A stretch of DNA of 64,000 nt from Calcarisporiella thermophila CBS 279.70 (GCF_041956535.1 NW_027192191.1:1375443-1439442), one strand, 5' to 3'; shown: positions 12,703 through 25,626, counted from the stretch's first letter. Translations and numbers: made by a program. Notes: generated by a model from the letters alone, not told the origin.

Positions 12703-13184
12703 TTACATCTCCTGGCTCTCTGCACCCTTCTTCGTCTTGGACTTTTGGGGAAGGAGCGAGGCGTGGATATTGGGGAGCACACCACCCTGTGCGATAGTGA
12801 CATGCCCGAGGAGCTTGTTCAATTCTTCGTCGTTACGGATAGCAAGCTGCAGATGACGGGGGATAATACGTGTTTTCTTGTTATCGCGGGCAGCGTTCCC
12901 GGCCAACTCGAGAATTTCAGCAGCGAGATACTAAAGATGGATGATGATTAGATTTTGGGATTCTATCCGTGATCACGGAGAAATCACGCAATAACTACCT
13001 CCAGAACGGCAGCCATGTACACGGGGGCACCCGCACCTACACGCTGGGCATAATTTCCACGGCGCAGCATACGGTGAATACGGCCGACGGGGAACTGAAG
13101 CCCGGCCTTCGCAGAGCGAGAGGTTGCGGATTTGCCGGAAGAGGCCTTTCCACCGGATTTACCGCCAGATTTACCGCCAGACAT
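12703..13184 (-). CDS. H2A: Histone H2A (H2A.X-type C-terminus)
   Basis: This core histone pairs with H2B in the nucleosome. Exon 1 is 13184-12999 and exon 2 is 12930-12703; the 68-nt intron interrupts ..[19 protein letters not shown], phase 0. I chose the ATG at 13184 ([13 protein letters not shown]..) because the upstream in-frame codon is TTG. The acidic-patch residues (EYLAAEILE) and the docking region are intact. The protein ends GAESQEM, an SQE-hydrophobic motif: the PIKK (Mec1/Tel1-ATM) phosphorylation site found in fungal H2A and metazoan H2A.X, so this H2A can report DNA breaks. It shares a promoter with the divergent H2B gene. Confidence 0.97.
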
Positions 13185-13541
13185 GATGGACAATTGCTAG
13201 TGCTAGTGAAGTATGGAAAAATCGGTTGGGGAAGAGGAGAAAGGCTGGAAAAGCGTTGGGGAAGCTGCGACGATGTGTGAGAAGAGAAAAAATGTGTCAG
13301 ATTTCTTGAGGCCAGAGGTTTAAATACTGCGGCACTCGACCCCCACCCGTCAATTTTATTTGCGGGCGAAAATTTTTTCAACGCGAAAACGCGAATTTTT
13401 TTCTGGGCTCCTTGCCGCAGGCATATAAAAACCCGGCCCTTCCAAAAATTTCAAGCACTTACTCGTTTTTCCACCCTCTCCCAAACCCCATCCTATTTTC
13501 CAGCCTCGCCGCTAGCACCCCACCCAAATCTCAAGCAAGCC
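13185..13541. promoter_or_regulatory. Shared H2A-H2B divergent promoter
   Basis: 357 bp separate the two start codons. A tandem ACGCGAAA/ACGCGAAT repeat lies at 13381-13395. The same octamer TGCCGCAG sits just upstream of each TATA-like box: on the plus strand at 13413-13420 before TATAAAA at 13424-13430 (H2B), and on the minus strand at 13327-13334 directly beside TATTTAAA at 13319-13326 (H2A). CGCGAAA resembles fungal SBF/MBF (Swi4/Mbp1) and E2F-type cell-cycle sites, which would fit S-phase histone expression; the binding factor is inferred. Confidence 0.75.
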
Positions 13542-14026
<485 letters not shown>

Positions 14027-14548
14027 AAGATTCGACGATCATTTAGTGTTTTAGTAGTATTTGCCCCCGAGATTCTGTGTGTATATATATTATCTTTCTT
14101 TTTCAGCCTCTTTTACTTGTAACCATAATGTTTTTCCTGTGTGGAAATCCTCATGATATAAAATGCATTTGAAGGAATATTAATGACTCAAAGACTTTGA
14201 TCATAAAAGAATGACTTCTGAGATGACCGTCTTGCCCGATGTTTGTTCCATAATTCGAAGAATTCTCAATCGGAATCATCTTATGCTTCAAAATGTCCAA
14301 ACATTATTCCAGTTTAATAAAACTAACTAAATTACTATTACTACTATTATTGCTAATAATATTGGAATCGTTTCATTCCTTTTTTTTCTTTGGGCACTCA
14401 CTCTTTTCACATTAGATTATAGGGAAAGGTTTAGTAAGAAATTATCTTTTTATATTACAGAAACAGATCGTGTGAAGGGGATAAGGATTATGAATAGCTA
14501 ATATAATACAAACAAAAAAAAAAAGATAACCGGTTGGTGCACATGCGT
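14027..14548. other. Convergent 3' region between H2B and H4
   Basis: 522 bp hold the 3' UTRs of H2B (plus) and H4 (minus). The sequence is AT-rich, with an ATT/ACT trinucleotide-like stretch near 14333-14362. I see no clear metazoan-type histone stem-loop, so polyadenylated 3' ends, as in fungi, are likely. Confidence 0.4.
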
Positions 14549-15809
<1,261 letters not shown>

Positions 15810-16038
15810 CCAACACACTTTCCACCTGTAGTCTATTTGCAATTGAAACCAAGCGTGTGAAGAGACTGATGCTCTATTTGTGTTCTGTTTTTCTGTTTTC
15901 ATTATCTTGTACAGTAATATAATATTTTTATTGTTTCTTTTGTTTTGTTTTCTCTTAAATAGCAATGAATATCAACAATCCAAAAGAGGGGGTTATTAGA
16001 AGGAAAGAACGTTAACGATGGAGATGGTGAATAAATAT

Positions 16039-17518
16039 CTATGAGGCCTTGCGATGTAAAAATTCTTCCACCACGCGCTCCGCAGCCTCCCCAGACGTCA
16101 TATTGCCAGCAAACACTTCTGCCTCCAGTGTCTTCACCAGCTCCTTCATGGGTTGGTCACTGTGCAGCCTATTAGGAAAGAGGAGCGGTGATAAATACTA
16201 TAGCCTAACCCTATCAACCAAAGTCAGCAGACCTATCTATAATCCCTGAGGTAATCTGCCGCCACATCCAGAGTGTGCGCTGCTCACCACGTTTTTTCGC
16301 CAAATCGCCCGATTCCTATTTCGATTACAAAGGCATCACCAAGATCGATCCATGCTAGAAGGCGATAAGGGTCCTACTTACGCTCATGATTTTGTAGAAT
16401 TCTTGCATTTTCCCCCATGCACTCTCAAGCCCATTATTCTCCATGGACGACACCTGGCATACTTGTGGCCTCCAGGCTTCGTTAGTCGGCTTCAATAGCT
16501 TGAGCGCGCTCGTGTACTCCATGGCTGCACGACGAGCCGGTTCGATTAGAGTTCCGTCTGCTTTGTTCACTATCACCAAGTCAGATAACTCGACGATACC
16601 CTTTTTAAGACCCTACCATTCCCCCCCCCATAAAAAAATCACCGTCAGAGGTAGGCACAGGAATACATATGGAATGGAAATACCTGCAATTCATCTCCAC
16701 CCGCCGGTGGGACGAGAAGAACAAACATGTCCACCATCTCGGCCACCATTGTCTCCGACTGGCCTACTCCGACCGTTTCAACAAGAGTTACATCGTATCC
16801 AGCCGCCTCACATAATAAAATGGCCTCCGCCGTATTCCGAGCCACCCCTCCCAAAGTCCCTCGACTTGGCGACGGTCTGACGTACGCGTTATCTTGTCGC
16901 GAAAGCTCCGTCATACGCGTTTTATCTCCCAGAATAGACCCTCCTGTCCGCGTGGAGGATGGGTCTACCGCTAGTACGGCAAGTTTATGTCCTTTTTCCA
17001 GCAACATCATCCCAAATGCTTCTATAAATGTTGACTTCCCCACGCCTGGTGATCCGGATATGCCTATTCGAAAGCTTGGTTTGCGGTTTGGGTTGGTATT
17101 TGCAGAGGAGAGCAGCAGGGAAAGCAGCTGCTGAGATTGGAGGCGATGGTCTTCCCGATAGGATTCGACGAGGGTAATGGCGCGTGAGAGAGCATACCGG
17201 TCGCCATGGGTGAGTTCATTATAGAGAGAGCGGACTGTTGAATCTTTGCTCGCCTCTTGAGTCTAAAGGGGTTAGCGTATAAATAAATGTGGATGGGCAA
17301 CAGAAATATAGGGATGTTACAAACATTGATCTTTAGCTGCGCTTGGGAATATCTTCTTTCCCCTGCACGCGTCTATACAAACCATAATTAACTTTTGCCA
17401 CTCAAGTCCGCAATTTTCCCACGGAGAGCTCCCCATCGCGACTTACCACAAGGACCGATCGCAAAGCAATCGAAGGAATGGGGCGCAACCAACGATGTGA
17501 GGAGCGAAGAAGGGACAT
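16039..17518 (-). CDS. MMAA: MMAA/MeaB-type GTPase, methylmalonyl-CoA mutase chaperone
   Basis: This G-protein protects and reloads adenosylcobalamin in methylmalonyl-CoA mutase inside mitochondria. The ATG at 17518 opens a clear targeting peptide ([18 protein letters not shown], Arg-rich, no acids). The exon read from 17267 starts [20 protein letters not shown] and continues into the P-loop [42 protein letters not shown] and [10 protein letters not shown]. Later exons hold VIVNKADG (NKxD), [15 protein letters not shown] and the C-terminal dimerisation arm [16 protein letters not shown], ending ..EFLHRKAS at 16039. The junction between the first and second exons (about 17450-17330) could not be resolved in phase. 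Alternative: a generic ArgK-type GTPase, but the mitochondrial peptide and C-terminus favour MMAA. Mutase itself is not in this window. Confidence 0.9.
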
Positions 17519-17939
17519 GCTACTTCCTTTCTCTTACTTTATGCTCGGTGAAGATGAGAGATCGCAATCCTCGGTGCTATGCCCAATAGGGCCCGTTCGA
17601 GTTCCTGTGACGACGTCACTGGAGCGGTTATTCAAATTGCCCTTAATTAGCATGAAGGGTTAGATTTACTCTTTATCGTATGCTGTTCCTTTGAGGTCAA
17701 CAACATATGGGGAATATCCATGGAAACATGCATGAAATTACTAAAAGAAAAGGTTGGGAAGAGGAGAATGTAGAAAAGAGAGAGAAAAAAAAAATCATTT
17801 TCCGGTAAAATCTTTAGATGAAAAAAAAAATAGCCATATTGTAGTATTCCTGCAAAAGAAGGGAATAACAAACTAAATTGGAGAGGCTCTTCTCCCCCGT
17901 TTGTTCTTGGTTTTCCTTTATATTTTTTTATCCTTTAGT
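17519..17939. other. MMAA upstream region and 3' region of the next gene
   Basis: 421 bp between two minus-strand genes. It contains poly-A/T runs and an AT-rich stretch near 17780-17840 but no ORF I can support. Confidence 0.3.
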
Positions 17940-18518
17940 TTAGATTGCCTTTTGATTTGCGGCTCCGCCCACGGCAGTCGCCCCGCCTTTACTTATCGCC
18001 GCGATAGCTTGATCCTTATCCACGCTGATTTGCACCGACTTTTCAGAGTGGAAAAACTCTAGACGGTGCACTATCTGTAACGAGCCATTCCACCGATTAA
18101 GCCGGAACACCACCTCATCCCGTACGTAGTCTTCCTGCATGCTCGCCTTTGTATCCGAGCTCGACTTGGCGGCCGCTATCACCGCTGCTCTATAGGGATC
18201 CGCATAGGCATCCAACTGCGCGTCGGCTTCAAACCGGTGCCGGAAATACCGCTCCATGTGATAGCGGGTGGAGGCCCGAGCAAACTCAATCACCTCGCCC
18301 GTGATCGCAATCGAGTGGACGTCCGACTTGTGGTCCGCGCTATCGGCAAGAGAGATATCGGCGTCCGCGTGGGCATCCATGTGTTTTTGCACGACCGGAA
18401 ATGAGGCGGCTTGAGCCACCTGGTTGCCGGTCCCTATCGCATTAGGGGGTGCTAGAGTGCGGCTCGAAAGGTGGGCGAAAAGCAGGACTAACAGGGATAA
18501 TGCGTGGAAAGACAACAT
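17940..18518 (-). CDS. Predicted secreted protein of unknown function
   Basis: A single-exon ORF of 192 residues starts at an ATG at 18518. The first 20 residues (MLSFHALSLLVLLFAHLSSR) form a strong signal peptide. The mature part is rich in Ala, Asp and His (AHADADISLADSADHKSD) and contains no Cys, so it is not a disulfide-rich effector of the usual kind. It has several aromatic/basic stretches (RYHMERYFRHRFEADAQL). The last 30 residues are Gly/Ala-rich (ISKGGATAVGGAANQ). I do not recognise a family. A secreted or vacuolar destination is inferred only from the signal peptide. Confidence 0.65.
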   Translation of the reverse strand: MLSFHALSLLVLLFAHLSSRTLAPPNAIGTGNQVAQAASFPVVQKHMDAHADADISLADSADHKSDVHSIAITGEVIEFARASTRYHMERYFRHRFEADAQLDAYADPYRAAVIAAAKSSSDTKASMQEDYVRDEVVFRLNRWNGSLQIVHRLEFFHSEKSVQISVDKDQAIAAISKGGATAVGGAANQKAI

Positions 18519-19040
18519 ATCCCTAAACGAAGCAACGAAAAAACAACAACAGAAAAACGATGTGAGATAACACTTACGCCGTTATTGCAAAAGAAAGAAA
18601 GGCGGGGGGGAAGAAAGTTGCGACCGAGCAATGGGGTGCGATTTTTTAGGGCATCTTTTTAAGAGAAGGGCGATAAATCAATATCATCAAAACCTCACTT
18701 CAAAATTTCTAAATTTGCATCATGGAGGGAAGAAGAAAATGATAATGATCAATCAATTTAATGCAGGAAATATCAGTGGAAAAAAAAAAAATAAAAGGAA
18801 TTCTATTATGTTTAGGTTAAATCAAAATATAGCTCTTTACAATACGTTTTCCCTTTCTCCTCCCCGCCCTCACCATACAGGTTCCCTTGTTTTTTTTTCC
18901 CGCCACCACTAATGCATTACTATTAAGCAGTAGGAAAAACTATAAAACAAAAGGTGTTTGCGATGAGGGAGATCGAAAATCGCCATCAGCTTAATGAGAC
19001 ACATGACAAATACAACGAAGCAACAGATTATGTGACATGT
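18519..19040. other. Intergenic region upstream of the secreted orphan
   Basis: 522 bp, with a short G-run near 18603-18610 and several poly-A runs. No gene seen. Confidence 0.3.
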
Positions 19041-19816
19041 TCAAATTGGCAGCAGAGAGGAGGCTTGTCGTGCCATGAAACGCCCTCCAAACATAAGCGT
19101 GGTGGTTCCGCCCGGTAGATAGGATACAAAGTAGTATATCAAGGCAATGATTTGCACAACACTGCACACTATCGTTAGTACATAATTTCGTGCCCCAACT
19201 GCAAAGTAGAGCGTCGCAGCCATAGAGCCAAGATAGGCGGCGCTGAATGGGATGCGCTCCTTAGAGACCATGTGGCGTGCCCACGCAACGGGTCCACGCA
19301 AGAGGGCAATGCTAGCCAGGCAGAGTATCGAACCGACCGTGTATGTCACTGCAAATTTATGAGGAGCGAAAACAATCATGGGCAGCCAGAGGAAAAATGC
19401 CTAAAAATCAGGATATCACGGGGAGTGAGCGAGGTTGGTCCACCATGCCAAATCAACACGGAAGAAATTACCAGGAAAAAGCAGAGCAATCCACCTGCTA
19501 CGCACGCCACGAAACCAATCAATCTCTACGATAGAGCGAAATGAATTAGATCGCGCGACTTCCCGTGTCTATAGCAGAGTAGCTATTGGGAGGGTTCAAG
19601 TACCTCAGTGGTAGACAGACTAAACCAGCTCTCCTCCTCCTGTGCTCCAAGCGGCACATATCCCTGAACCTGCGATCGAATGTTTCCAAAAAACGAGCCA
19701 GCGCTGTCGCCGAATCGACGGAAAGTATCGCCTATCCCGCCGTTGGATTCCCTGTCCGAGACGTTGATATTAATGGTCCGGAGGGACTCGCGAAACCGCT
19801 GTTCGGGCGTTGACAT
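19041..19816 (-). CDS. SFT2: SFT2-family Golgi vesicle transport membrane protein
   Basis: SFT2 proteins are small tetraspan proteins that help endosome-to-Golgi vesicle fusion. Three exons, 19816-19604, 19525-19472 and 19400-19041, join in phase 0 to give 208 residues. About 60 soluble residues precede the membrane domain (FSLSTTE-RLIGFVACVAGGLLCFFL-AFFLWLP). The family signature follows: KFAVTYTVGSILCLASIALL, KERIPFSAAYLGS, then YYFVSYLPGGTTTLMFGG near the end. The middle exon is only 54 nt and encodes exactly one transmembrane helix. ATG at 19816 is the only suitable Met. Confidence 0.95.
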
Positions 19817-20301
19817 GATCTTGTGAGAAATTGGTTTTGGTGGGTAGGGTGTAGGTTAAGATGGAAATGGCCTCACTTTATCGGGGGAACTTTGCGTCTG
19901 CAATTAAATTTCATAAGCCATTTTTTCTTGTCAAAAAAGCCTCTCAATAGTACCACGGGGGATGAATAGATATATACTGTATTTATATATATCGAAGTTT
20001 TGGGAGATAAAAAAAGAGTAGAGGGTAAAAAAAGAAAAGAATAATAACAATAATAAGAATAAAAAAACGAAAACAAAACAAAGGAATAGAAAATCCAGCG
20101 AGCTTTGACCTCGCCAAAACAATTATAACGATGAGAAAGGAAACAGCCACAACATGAAGAAGAGACTAATATTTACTGTTGGTTGAAGGGAAAAAAATAG
20201 ACGTAATGAATAATAAGCGATTATAAAGTTCGTACACAGAAGAAAGTATTATATAGATCATGAGGGTCGGTAATAAAAGGAAAAAAAAATAAGAGTGATA
20301 T
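19817..20301. other. SFT2 upstream region
   Basis: 485 bp, AT-rich with A/T homopolymers and a TATATATA-like stretch near 19970-19991. No coding potential I can support. Confidence 0.3.
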
Positions 20302-22044
20302 TTAAACATCCACTTGTCTCTCCAACTTCTCCAAACGCTCGCGCAAGCTCCCTAGGATCGCTTCGTATTCAACAGGATTGAGGGGATGAGGCTGTTTCAA
20401 GGACATTTGTGAAGCGCTCTCGCCCTCCTTCGTGGCCGGGGGGGATACATTAGAGCTGCCGGCCACTGTTGTGGATTCATTACGGTCAGCATTGCCTGAA
20501 ACACGGTCTCCGGTGCTAGGAGGGTTGGACGGAACTCGGCCATTGGGCTCCCCGCTGGAGTTCAATCCTTCCAAGCGTTCGACTCGGGCAGCCAACTTCA
20601 CAAGCATCTCTCTAATCTCCTCCTGGTCTGCCAGTCTCTCTTGCCAAGCCTCACGGAAGTACCCGTGGACGAGGCCCTCAATCATCCCGGTCGATTGCTG
20701 CAGCGTCTGGAGCAACGCGGTGGATTTTCTCATCTGGTCCTCAAGGGTTGATTTCAATGCTCGAGCGGCGTTGATGTTCTCGTAAAGTTTCTCAAAGGGT
20801 GCCAAGAAACTCTGCCGGTGCAGCTCCTTGGTAGATCCGTCGACCACAGGGATGGGGGGGGAACGGCGGGCAGAGCGGGGGAGCAATATTGGTGCAGTAT
20901 CGGGGGGCGGGGGATAGGCGAGATGTGACGAAGTATGAGGGGGGTGTGGCTGGAGATGGTGGTGCGGATGATGTGGGTGATGGTGGTGATGGTGGAGATG
21001 AGCGAGGGCCGGGTTAAACACCGCGGCTTTTGGTGCGAATTCCGTCGCGCGGGGCGATATGAGGGCACCGATGGTGTGATTGTTCGCGGGCACGACGTTG
21101 GGATAAGCACACGCCCGAGACTCGGTGTTTGGCTTGACGTCCACGTTGCTCCCGGTGGCGCCTCCAGTCGGGGTCGCAAACTGAGCACTCAACATCTGCT
21201 GATGACAACTGTGAGGTGCAGCGGAAATCACTTGCTGCTGCTGCTGTTGCTGGTGATGATAACCCAGGTTCAGGGGTGCTGACCTCAGCGCCAAGTGTGT
21301 ATCTGAATACGAGGGTGCATAAATAGTAAGGTTCCGCATATTCCGCGATCCGGGCCGTCCCTTGGTTCTCCGTGTTTGAGGTATATTGCTTCCAACAATG
21401 GGAGGCTGTGGGAGTGATGGCGAGTGTCGTGACAAGACCTCCCCAATCGAGCTATTTTGGGACGAAGGGTGACGGCCGGTGCTGCCTCCCCGCTGTTGCA
21501 GCGCAAGCTGCCTCGACTCGATGATCGCCTGCTGCTGCTGCTTGAGCTTTTGAGTCGCACGCAGCTGCTCATCTATTAGGGACTCGGAAGGCTTAGGGGC
21601 GACAACGCGAGCGCGCTTAGGTGTCCGCTCACCTTCCGAAGGAGAATGGGAGGTCTCCTCGAGACTCAGGCGCGCCTGAGCCTGCGACTGCTGCGGGGAT
21701 ACTGGTAAGGGGTGAAAGGGCACGTTTTTGGTATCTTTGTTTAATCTAAAGGGAAAATTATATGAGCTTCTGCTCTCCATCCAGGCCATCATCTGATGTT
21801 TTTATGTTTACCTTTTTGCCTCCACAATGGGCCGTGATGGCTGTGGTGTGGGATCAATCATGTGTTCAATGGCCATACTCCGGTTTTTGGAGAGTTTCTC
21901 CGCCGAAGGCTCCCCGTCCATCGAGGCCGAAGAGGGGGGTGTGAGGGAGATGTTCGGGTCCACGATGGTTGTGGAGTGGCCGGGATCATCGGAGAGGATT
22001 TCTCGCGAGGATGTTCGTTTGAGTCGCGAAACTCCTTGTATCAT
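20302..22044 (-). CDS. Gln/His-rich, probably nuclear coiled-coil protein of unknown function
   Basis: Two exons, from 22044 to about 21812 and from about 21747 to 20302, join so that ..PIVEAK is followed by RLNKDTKNVPFHPL. The ATG at 22044 (MIQGVSRLKRTSSREI) is preferred; the open frame extends upstream but only from a TTG. About 560 residues. Features in order: Ser/Pro-rich region, PKRARV (basic), a Gln-rich helix, a conserved-looking block RNMRNLTIYAPSYSDTHLAL, a poly-Gln run, a His/Pro tract encoded near 20960-21000, a helical segment (residues around ENINAARALKSTLEDQM), and a C-terminal coiled coil (AILGSLRERLEKLERQV). The composition is that of a transcriptional regulator, but I recognise no DNA-binding domain. 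Confidence 0.7.
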
Positions 22045-22999
22045 TACTTCGCTGCGGTCGCTGAGGGTGATGGTATTATGATTGGGAGAGAGGTTTCGGG
22101 TCTTTGAGCAAGGAGGGATTAGCCAGAGGCAAGCTGAGGGAGGGAGGGTTTGCAAGGATTAGCGCACAGTGGATCAGGGAGATGGGGGATAAAGGGGGAG
22201 ACACTGGAAGGAGATGCTAGAGAGAGAGGGCGGGGATGGCCACCGTCATAGGGGCATTACGGGCACAAATGAAACGAGCAAAGGGCAATAAGACAAAACA
22301 AAGCCCAACAAACAAACAGGTAACAGAATAAAACGCGCGGACTAGCACAGCAGAAAATAGAACAGAACATTGAAATATTAAACGAGGAGCGGCATTGGCC
22401 AATGGCGTGGCTCCAATGGAGACAGAGGAGCAATTTGACTGGTTTTATCATCGGCCACGCTTTTCCACACCAACCCTACACAGCCGTCACAAACTTTTTG
22501 ACCCGAAGGTCGCACCTTTCATCAACTATTTTTATGAGGGTGATCAAGTGGCCGCCCGAGGCTCCTGGCGTTACAGATTAGGCCCCGCTCTCCCCCCAGC
22601 CCTCAATAAAAATGTCATGAAACATGGCTCATTTGCACGGGAACAGAAAATTGCAAAGCACACCAGTCACTTCTCTTTCAGAACCAACCCTATCACCGCA
22701 GCCGTACAAAAAGGCAAAGACAGAGGAAATATTTCGAAGACAGACAAGAAAACGAGCGAGCATCAATAACGAAAAATGGAAGAGGCTTAGGAATATACGG
22801 AGAAACCAAACACACAATAAAGCTATCCGAAGGAAGAACAAAAAAGAAGAAAAAATAAAATAGGAGTATAATATAATGTAGAAGATCACACGAGTCGACA
22901 AAAAGAAAAAAGATAATAGAACCAAAGTTAAGGAAAGGAAATTAAAGTAACCATTTAAAGTAAGATAAATGAATAAGAATGTAAACCGCGTTTCCTCCT
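22045..22999. other. Intergenic region, about 950 bp
   Basis: It separates two minus-strand genes. The left third is purine-rich (GGGAG repeats near 22130-22220). A plus-strand open frame at 22395-22769 begins with TTG and shows no family features. No gene called. Confidence 0.35.
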
Positions 23000-24700
23000 T
23001 TATTCTTCCTGGGACTTGTCCTCATCCCCCAACGCCCCCTCCTCCCGTTCCCTCTGCTTCTTCCCCTTCTTCCCTTTCGATTTCTGGATCCGCTCACTTC
23101 TCCTCACCTTTTTCCCGGACGTTTCGTTCTCATCCTCCAGCTGCGCCTCCTCTTCCGCATTTATCCCCTCCGCTTCCATCGACTCATCCAAGTCTCTCTC
23201 AGCCTCCAGCCCCCTTTTATCTTCCTCTCCACTGGCAACTTCACCGATCTCTCCACTCTCGTCGTCTGCCATCTCCTCCCCTGTGGAATAGGCCGCTGAG
23301 AAGCGTCGTCGCAAGCTCTGGCTTCCATTCCGGCCCGTCCCTCCATCTCGCATGGCCGGTAAACGTCGGGGAGTTAGGCTTCTTCCGCGTTGTATAGGCT
23401 GTGAAGGAGAGACAAAATTAATGGATGCGTTCGGGTTTCCTAAGGAGGCGGCCATCGACGCAGGCTGTGCACCGCCGATGGGTGAGGTCGATCGCGAACC
23501 AATGGGACTGTGTTCCGACATGGGAGTCACCGGGCGTGATGGCACTGCCAGGTCAGCATGCGGTAAGGGAACCGACGTGGTGCCCATGCGCCGTTTGCGG
23601 CGCGATGGATTAAAATGTTTACAGTTAGGGCAGAAATATTGTATATCATCCACCTCTTGCGGCAAGACGAGTCCATTGTGCGAGAAACAATTCTCACAGA
23701 TGAGTGCGTATTTTGTCTCTGGTCCTTCGTCACCTACAATGACATCCACTAGCCGATCATACCAATTACGCTGGCCTGTGCTCTGGAGAGTATTAGGCCG
23801 CTGGTTCGGATTTTCATTGGTTGGAGAGGGTGCTATTGGTACAAAAAGCAAGTCGTGAGTTGGAAATTCATAACTTCCTTCAAGTGCTGACTGGCCTACC
23901 ACGAACAAGTGGAGTAGCGGGCTGCTGCGTCATCATACTCCCCTTTAGGTTGCCCGGAGTGGCATTACCAGCCAAGGGTGCTGCGTTTGGCGCCGGTGTA
24001 CGTTGCCGCAGCGTAGTAAGATTGGGCTGGATCGGCTGTACTGGCTTACCCGGCGTCTGTGGGTGACCCGCTCCAAGATGATTTGGCTTTTTCCCGCTAG
24101 GGGTCGATATCTGCGGTGGTTGTCCAGTTTTGCGCTGGGAAGAATCGTATCGGTCTAGCAAATTTTTGGTGGCATAATAGGCAGTACGCTTTTTAAGCTC
24201 TTCGACTTTAAGCTTTTGTTTAGCACGAAGATGCCCCAGGCGAGACTCTGAAATGAGCATAAAGAGAATTTAATAAAGCATCATAAGCTGATATGGAGTC
24301 GGACCTTACCTTCACTTGTCTGCTTTCTCCGATACCACATGGAGATGGTTTTTTTCACACCCATCACAATCGCAGGCCCCAGCAAAACAGGTAAAAGTTT
24401 GAGGACCCAAGAGTCCCACGCGTCAGAAGCGCGATTCAGGTACGAGAAGAATCCAATACAATAAAGCGAGTACGCGAGTAAAGAATAAACTAGCCACACT
24501 ATAACAACTCGGCGCTCGCGCACTTTAATCTCGGAGAGACGTAGCTCTGCCTTCTGAATTTTAGAGTCGAGATCGGAGAGGATCTTTTCCCAATCGCTTG
24601 GGTCAGTCTAGAAACAACACATTAATAGGGATCACAGCTGCTGTCATTGAAATGGACCAGTGAAAACTACCTTGTTATAACGTGACAAAAGCGCCCCCAT
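23000..24700 (-). CDS. LNP1: Lunapark-family ER junction protein
   Basis: Lunapark stabilises three-way junctions of the endoplasmic reticulum and counteracts the atlastin/Sey1 fusion GTPase. The ATG at 24700 gives MGALLSRYNK, the family's N-myristoylation-like start, followed after an intron by TDPSDWEKILSDLDSKIQK. Two transmembrane hairpin segments follow (VVIVWLVYSLLAYSLY and LKLLPVLLGPAIVMGV), then a coiled coil and a Pro/Thr-rich stretch. The zinc finger of the lunapark domain is clear: CENCFSHNG and YFCPNCKHFN, a C-x2-C..C-x2-C set. The C-terminal roughly 190 residues are disordered with a Glu/Asp-rich, then basic tail (KKVRRSERIQKSKGKKGKK). Around four introns. Identity is secure. Confidence 0.93.
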
Positions 24701-25626
24701 TTCTTGTTAAATAAACTAAACGATGACGGTAATGGACGAAAGAAAATAAAAAATTAATCTTGTAAAGGGTATATCTAATGAATGAAACTGATGATACTAC
24801 AATAAACCAATTAAGAAGATAGAAACACTGGCAAACAATGCAAGCGGTAATTATGATCTTTTCTTTTGTTCAATTATCTACTTATCAGCTATAGCCAACA
24901 AAAAATACTAAGGAATGAAGAGAAAAAAAAAAACGTTAAAATAGCAGCTGAAAAGAGTAGATATCTCCCCAAAATTTATCAGGTATTTTTGAGAGGCTTG
25001 TATGTAAAATGACCGTAGGTTATTACTGTAGATTGGATGGTAGCGGAAACATGAGGCAATGATACAGAGCAACCTTGAATATCTATGGATTTCGCTAACC
25101 ATAACGGCTATATTTTGTATAGAAAATAAAAAAAATATGTATAAATAATCAGAGAATATTTTATAATAATAAGAGCATCAAGATTATAAAGGATATTAAA
25201 CAGGATTGGCCCTCATACATGACTTGATAGAGCCTAATTTTTAGGTGTTAGATGGTTTTGGGATATAGGCAGTTTGCATCTTGATCCGGCATTGACGAGC
25301 AAGTTGGATTTCGAGTCTCGATTAGAATTCCAAGGCTAGTGAACCAATACCGCATTGACAATAGAGGCTAAATTCTTGGTCACTACGCATGGTTGAAGAT
25401 GTTGGAAGGAAAAATATTTCATTAATCGAATCAAGTTTCCTGTTGGGAATCCGAGTTCTCGTGATGAAAGCACCAAATTTATGCATTCTTCAAAATGCAA
25501 TACTATAATATTAAAGACTAAAACCCGACATATTTGCTTTTATTATTCAATTTACAATTGATTAAAACGAAAAATGAGCTAATCAGAGTGATTCAACGCA
25601 GTCATTTCTTGTCGGGCGACGTTCGT
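24701..25626. other. Intergenic region between lunapark and eL41
   Basis: About 930 bp, strongly AT-rich. It must carry the lunapark promoter and the eL41 3' UTR. No ORF with family features and no structured RNA seen. Confidence 0.35.

Noticed and set aside
22395-22769. Plus-strand open frame of 124 codons upstream of the Gln/His-rich gene
   Set aside because: It begins with TTG, has no signal peptide, domain or conserved-looking block, and ends in low-complexity basic sequence.
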